A stretch of 64,000 bases of DNA from Candidatus Woesearchaeota archaeon (GTDB taxonomy: Archaea; Nanobdellota; Nanobdellia; Woesearchaeales; JABIAG01): positions 514,951 through 578,950 of the forward strand of contig JABIAG010000001.1 in NCBI GenBank assembly GCA_018653365.1, read 5' to 3'. This document shows, piece after piece, positions 57,196 through 64,000 of the stretch (positions are counted from its first letter, which is position 1; the number at the start of each line of letters is the position of its first letter). A model generated the notes under the pieces. That model did not search any database and had not been told where the DNA came from. It saw only the letters and a list, made by a program, of their open reading frames with translations. Position numbers and translations under genes: made by a program.

Positions 57196-58259
57196 AGATA
57201 GCAATGTTTAGTATGGGAAGTGAATCATCAAAAAGAATAATTGAAGCTCTAAAAGAACATTTTGACGAAGTAACACACTTTGATGTAAGAAGAGTTGAAA
57301 TGCGAATTGGAAAAGGAAAACCCGAACTATTCTATGAAGAAAAAGAATTAAACGAAGAATTCGACTGTGTCTACCTAAAAAGTTCATTTAGATATGCAGT
57401 AATGCTAAAAGCACTAGCATCATACTATGATGGACACGCATACATGCCAATAGCACCCGAAGCATTCACAATCGTACATGACAAAGTTTACACTCACATA
57501 AGTTTAGAAAAAGCAGGAGTAAAAACTCCAGAAACATACATAACCCCCTCAGTAAAAGAGGCAAAGAATTCACTAGACAAATTAAACTTCCCAATCATAC
57601 TAAAAATACCTGGCGGAACACACGGAAAAGGTGTGATGTTCGCAGAATCACCGGCAGCAGCAGCTGGAATCTTAGATACGCTATCAGAACTAAGACAGGC
57701 AGTAATGTTACAAGCATACATAGAAACTGGCGGAAGAGACCTAAGAGCAATAGTAGTGGGAGATAAAGTTGTTGCAACCATGGCAAGAAAAGCAGCAAAA
57801 AACGAAAAAAGAGCTAACGTACATGCAGGTGGAACAACTGAAGCAGTAGAACTCGACAGTCATGCTAAAAAAATGGCAGTAAAAGCAGCAAAAGCCCTAA
57901 AAGCAGAAATTTGCGCAGTAGACATTCTTGAAAGCGTTAAAGGACCTCTAGTACTAGAAGCAAACATTTCACCAGGACTGCAAGGAATAATGGCAGCAAC
58001 AAAAAGAGACATTCCAACAGACATAGCCAAATTCTTAGCAAAAGAAACAAAAGAATTCCTAAACGAAAAAAAATCAGAAGAACACGCAGAAAAACTAATC
58101 GAAGAAACAAATGAGGCACAACAGATTATAACAAAATTAGATTTCAGAGGAGATAGAGTTTTACTACCTGAAGTAGTATCCAAAATGGCATCACTAAAAG
58201 AGGATCAAGAAGTAATTCTAAAAATTAGTAAAGGTAAAGTCGAACTAGAAAAAAGTTAA
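57192..58259 (+). CDS. RimK-like ATP-grasp ligase
   Basis: FPIILKIPGGTHGKGVM, AYIETGGRDLRAIVVGDKVVATMAR, VLEANISPGLQGI. Confidence 0.92.
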   Translation: MKIAMFSMGSESSKRIIEALKEHFDEVTHFDVRRVEMRIGKGKPELFYEEKELNEEFDCVYLKSSFRYAVMLKALASYYDGHAYMPIAPEAFTIVHDKVYTHISLEKAGVKTPETYITPSVKEAKNSLDKLNFPIILKIPGGTHGKGVMFAESPAAAAGILDTLSELRQAVMLQAYIETGGRDLRAIVVGDKVVATMARKAAKNEKRANVHAGGTTEAVELDSHAKKMAVKAAKALKAEICAVDILESVKGPLVLEANISPGLQGIMAATKRDIPTDIAKFLAKETKEFLNEKKSEEHAEKLIEETNEAQQIITKLDFRGDRVLLPEVVSKMASLKEDQEVILKISKGKVELEKS

Positions 58260-59545
58260 GAATACTGACATACTGTTTTTACCAATCCATTAAATGCATT
58301 TATTTTTTCTTTAGCATTAACCGGTGCATCATCATAAACTGCTTTTAATCCGCAATTAAGAGCATTAGTATACGCCTTTCTACGAAATCTCATTGCACTC
58401 AAATCTTCAGGTGTAAACATGTTAGTTGCTCTTAAACGCGTACTTAAAATACCTAAAACTTCCAAGTTACGAGTATTTTCTACAACGGTTCTCAGACCAC
58501 GATTCTTAACATCATATTTATCAAATGCTAAATTCCAGATTTCATCTGCTTCATCAGCTTGAGACATACCGCAGAAAAGCCTACAAAAAGTGACATAGTT
58601 CGCAGCATCAAAGAACGGATTGCCCTTGCTTACATGACCCATATCTAACAAAGCATAACGTGTACCCTCAAATTCTCTCCAATTAATTAATACATTAAAA
58701 GGGGTGAAATCTCCATGAATCATAACTTCTGGCGCATCAAGAATTTGAGGCAAGTAAATCTCTTTAAACAAACGCGAAATGTTTTTTAAAGTACTATCGT
58801 GACAAGGAACAGATCTTGATTCATTTATTGATCTAAGAGCATTTTCGAAGTCCGCCAGGTATTCTCTTTTACCATAACGAAACAAGCCCTTATTCATATT
58901 CAAAGTTTGTGTTGCAACATCTTGAAAATCCAAACCCATACAAAAAATTCTTAAGAAATCATTAGATCTTTCTGCATCAGAGTCGAAAAGGCAGCCTCTT
59001 TCTTCATGCAACTCTCTTATTGAGGGTTTAAGTCTAACCCCCTTAGGAGTTTGATCCAAACGTCCATATTGATGCAATTCCATGACCGATCCTTGCCTAT
59101 AACAATCAAAATTTGGAAATTCTTGTGATCCCAATAATTCTTTCTCTAGCATCAAAGCATCCTCAGACATCCCTGCATAAACATCTGACATTACTGCTCC
59201 CTGCCTATATTCAAGACGAAACCGTATGGTGCCGTCAGGAGTTTCTTTTGATGATGTTGCACCCAATAAACGAGGCACCATGGGCGCGGTTTTTGCATCT
59301 TTTAACGCCTTAAGAACACTCAATTCACGTAGAAAACGTCGCTGATCAGTAGCAGTATACTCTTCAGTACTTACAGGAAAACGTTTCTCAATAAAAACAG
59401 ATGGAAGAAGTTCAGACCCCTGTTGAACATCCTGTTCAACACGAACAACTAACCCTCTTGTGACACTAAGAACCTTCTCCTCAGTTCTTCTCGCCCAACC
59501 ATTACTGCATCCGTTGGTGTTACCACTGCTTCCTGACATGTTCAT
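58256..59545 (-). CDS. APH-like phosphotransferase
   Basis: VMIHGDFTPFNVLINW, YALLDMGHVSKGNPFFDAANYV. Confidence 0.75.
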   Translation of the reverse strand: MNMSGSSGNTNGCSNGWARRTEEKVLSVTRGLVVRVEQDVQQGSELLPSVFIEKRFPVSTEEYTATDQRRFLRELSVLKALKDAKTAPMVPRLLGATSSKETPDGTIRFRLEYRQGAVMSDVYAGMSEDALMLEKELLGSQEFPNFDCYRQGSVMELHQYGRLDQTPKGVRLKPSIRELHEERGCLFDSDAERSNDFLRIFCMGLDFQDVATQTLNMNKGLFRYGKREYLADFENALRSINESRSVPCHDSTLKNISRLFKEIYLPQILDAPEVMIHGDFTPFNVLINWREFEGTRYALLDMGHVSKGNPFFDAANYVTFCRLFCGMSQADEADEIWNLAFDKYDVKNRGLRTVVENTRNLEVLGILSTRLRATNMFTPEDLSAMRFRRKAYTNALNCGLKAVYDDAPVNAKEKINAFNGLVKTVCQYS

Positions 59546-59587
59546 CTAGAAAGAAAACCCGACTTGATTTAAAAAGATTACTCCAAA

Positions 59588-60529
59588 CTAGCTATAAATC
59601 CGATGTAAAATTTCATGCAATTCGAAATAGGTCCAAACAAGACGTTCACCGATTCGTTTTAGACTTTCTGTTTTGGGTTTAAGTTCAGCATTTATGATGC
59701 TAACTTCTTTATCCCGTATGCCTGTTAACTCATAAGCTTTATCTGGATTTTCAAGATGCATTGCTTTTAAAATCTTAACATAATTATCAGAAAGGCTCCC
59801 TATAAACCCCTGTATTTTCTTCTTATCTGCAGCATTGACCTTCCCAATATTTTTCGCAATAACATTCAAACAATTGGATATTCTCTGCAATGCAATATTA
59901 TACCTATAAAATGCTAATAAGTCCTCTGACTTTATATCTAATTTCTTCATCAAAGACAAATCTTTTAAAACTGCTTTAAATATTTTCAATAATAACAAAT
60001 ATGCTCGCTTAACATTAAGCTGACGATCCATCAATTCTTGATAATTTGTAAATGTTGGGTCTTTTAGGTCAGTAAGTGTTGACCTAATAACAATATCTGC
60101 CTTTCTCAAATAATCTTTAACACTAACATCCTCAACACGTAAAAAATCTTTAGCTACAATCTTCTCACTAGTTTGCTCAACGATCTCCAGAGCTATAAGC
60201 CGATGGATGAGATCAGTTAACTCTGTTGCGTACTTTGCAACCTCTTTACCTTCTATAACAATCTTACTATTATAATTCAAAAAACCAGAATAAATTTCTC
60301 GCTTTATCCGACTCAAATCTTTATTATCAATATTTACCAAAATAGTGCTTTCTTCTTTTTCTGTATTTTTTTCTTTTGGAACTAGCATTAACTTATCTTC
60401 TTCTTGTTCAAGAAACACAACATCGCCTTTAATCAGTTTGTTAGCTTCCAGCCAGGCTTTAGGGAGAGAAATAACAAAAGAAGACTTTCCAAATGCAATA
60501 ATTTTTCTAAATTCCATATGTTTCCCCAA
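59588..60529 (-). CDS. AbrB/SpoVT-like plus PhoU-domain protein
   Basis: N-term RKIIAFGKSSFVISLPKAWLEANKLIKGDVVFLEQEEDKLML, helical PhoU-like C-terminus. Confidence 0.85.
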   Translation of the reverse strand: MGKHMEFRKIIAFGKSSFVISLPKAWLEANKLIKGDVVFLEQEEDKLMLVPKEKNTEKEESTILVNIDNKDLSRIKREIYSGFLNYNSKIVIEGKEVAKYATELTDLIHRLIALEIVEQTSEKIVAKDFLRVEDVSVKDYLRKADIVIRSTLTDLKDPTFTNYQELMDRQLNVKRAYLLLLKIFKAVLKDLSLMKKLDIKSEDLLAFYRYNIALQRISNCLNVIAKNIGKVNAADKKKIQGFIGSLSDNYVKILKAMHLENPDKAYELTGIRDKEVSIINAELKPKTESLKRIGERLVWTYFELHEILHRIYS

Positions 60530-60620
60530 AATGTAAATTCACTATATGTTTGATATATACCATATGAATCGACTATATATTAATAAAGATTTCTATTATA
60601 ACTATATGCGGGGTGTAAAA

Positions 60621-60773
60621 ATGAAAGAAGAAATAGATGCATATAGTGAAGGGCTAATTGAGGAACTGCAAGAAGATATCTACGACGAAGACTACAGAGA
60701 AGAACTCTTAGAAAATGATGAAATAAGTCTAGAAGAAGAAGCTTTCCTTAAAGGATATGAAGAAGCATATTAA
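60621..60773 (+). CDS. small acidic protein, 50 aa (start revised from 60546)
   Basis: GGGGTG before ATG 60621; 50-aa ORF. Confidence 0.6.
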   Translation: MKEEIDAYSEGLIEELQEDIYDEDYREELLENDEISLEEEAFLKGYEEAY

Positions 60774-60870
60774 ACAAAAAAATAAGTAATTTGTCGTCTT
60801 TAAAATAGATATTTCTATATGGTATAAATCATCAAAAACTTTATAAAGCCAGTTAATTTTGAATTTATAG

Positions 60871-62733
<1,863 letters not shown>

Positions 62734-62777
62734 TGCAAACCTTTTTAAATAGTCCGAATTTTTCTCAAATAAGAAAC

Positions 62778-63494
62778 ATGGCAAAAACAAGAAAGAAAAC
62801 TAAAGTAGTAGTGAAGAAAAAGACCTGGGTTAAAATAATGTCTCCCGACAATAGAGAATTGGGAGAATGCCACATAGAAGAACCTAAAAACATTATAGGA
62901 AGAAGAGTAAAAGTAAACCTAATGAATTTCTTAAATGATCCTAAAAAAAGAAAATACAATGTTTCATTCATAGTAACAAATTTAGAAGGAACCACCGCAA
63001 AAACCAAGATATTTGGATACGAAACACAACCCACATCTATCAAAATGGCAATAAGGAAAAACCAAGATAGAGTTGATGATAGATACGCTCTAAAAACAAA
63101 AGATGCAACCATAATTATCAAACCCTTAATGATCACAAGAAGAAACGTAACAAACTCAGTTAAGACTGCATTAAGAAAAGCATGTCACGCAGAATTCAAA
63201 AAAGCACTAAGTGCAATTTCAACTGAAGAAATGTTCAAACAATTAATTATACAAAGAATACAAAGAGAAACTAAAAAAGCATTAGCTAAAGTATACCCGC
63301 TAAAAGCAGTTGAAATCAAAAAAGCAACAATTGTACTAGCAAAAGAAGAAATAGGTAAAAAAATCCCAGTAAAAGAAGCTCCTGTTGAAGAAGCGGTAAA
63401 AGCACCTGTAAAAGAAGAAGCTAAAGCACCAGTGAAAGAAGTTAAGAAAGAAGCAGTAGTTGAAGAAAAAGCTAAAGAAGAAAAGAAAGAATAA
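62778..63494 (+). CDS. rps3ae: ribosomal protein eS1 (S3Ae) (start revised from 62733)
   Basis: WVKIMSPDNRELGECHIEEPKNIIGRRVKVNLMNFLNDPKKRKYNVSFIVTNLEG; TTTTTAAAT about 27 nt upstream. Confidence 0.93.
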   Translation: MAKTRKKTKVVVKKKTWVKIMSPDNRELGECHIEEPKNIIGRRVKVNLMNFLNDPKKRKYNVSFIVTNLEGTTAKTKIFGYETQPTSIKMAIRKNQDRVDDRYALKTKDATIIIKPLMITRRNVTNSVKTALRKACHAEFKKALSAISTEEMFKQLIIQRIQRETKKALAKVYPLKAVEIKKATIVLAKEEIGKKIPVKEAPVEEAVKAPVKEEAKAPVKEVKKEAVVEEKAKEEKKE

Positions 63495-63496
63495 TT

Positions 63497-64000
63497 CTAA
63501 TCCGTTACACCATAATTCTTAGCAACATCAAATAAAGCATCACTAAACTGTTTATACCTTCTTACAAGATCAGGAGGCATCATTCTCAAACAGGGCCAAC
63601 CCAAAGGTTTTAACTCAGCACTCGCTCTAATAACCCTATCTGAATCTCCCTTATACGCACCAAAAAACAAACTTCTTGCTTTTGATTCAAAACTCTCACT
63701 CATAGAATAACGCATAGTCCTATGCAAACTCACAAGACATTCTTCAGAATCCAAACTACCACCAAAGACTGCCCCGCTCAATAACGCAAGCTTTACTTTA
63801 TCACGTTCATGTCTGTTTAATTCAATATCCCACACTCGTGCACCAACACCGCGCTCATAACCCCTAGCAAAAGCCACACAAACAGAATTCGAACTCAACG
63901 CAGAAACAAGATGAACATTCTTTTGTGGAATTATGCCCTGTTCGATCAACCCCGCTAAAGTTCTTTCAGGATTGGAAGAAGCACATACCTTTTCTTGAAC
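63497..64000 (-). CDS. hypothetical R-rich protein, 5' end outside window
   Basis: Frame remains open to window edge beyond the TTG at 63949. Confidence 0.6.
   Translation of the reverse strand, partial: VQEKVCASSNPERTLAGLIEQGIIPQKNVHLVSALSSNSVCVAFARGYERGVGARVWDIELNRHERDKVKLALLSGAVFGGSLDSEECLVSLHRTMRYSMSESFESKARSLFFGAYKGDSDRVIRASAELKPLGWPCLRMMPPDLVRRYKQFSDALFDVAKNYGVTD

Overview
The window is gene-dense, AT-rich (GC roughly one third by eye) and clearly archaeal. It carries eL10/uL16-type L10e, eL21, eS1 (S3Ae), Rpo4, DUF655, class I LysRS, family B DNA polymerase, NOG1-type GTPase, PAC2, SepF, XerA and archaeal TIM. Overall style (many class III-signal-like pilins, K-rich core, compact leaderless genes) suggests a DPANN lineage such as Woesearchaeota; this placement is inference. 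I found no rRNA, tRNA, IS element or CRISPR array. Most notable: (i) a bacterial-type Lgt with at least three lipobox proteins; (ii) a dapB-aminotransferase-dapF-lysA operon with a palindrome plus T-tract in its leader; (iii) a striking split between K-rich core proteins and R-rich, mostly unrecognisable orphan proteins; (iv) an unlisted 32-aa ORF one base after a kinase gene; (v) a GC-rich, hairpin-forming intergenic block beside lysS; (vi) an orphan island around a XerA-like recombinase, bordered by long AT-rich intergenic regions with a degenerate repeated motif; (vii) several operator-like inverted repeats positioned on TATA boxes. All family calls are from motif recognition by eye; no database search was run.
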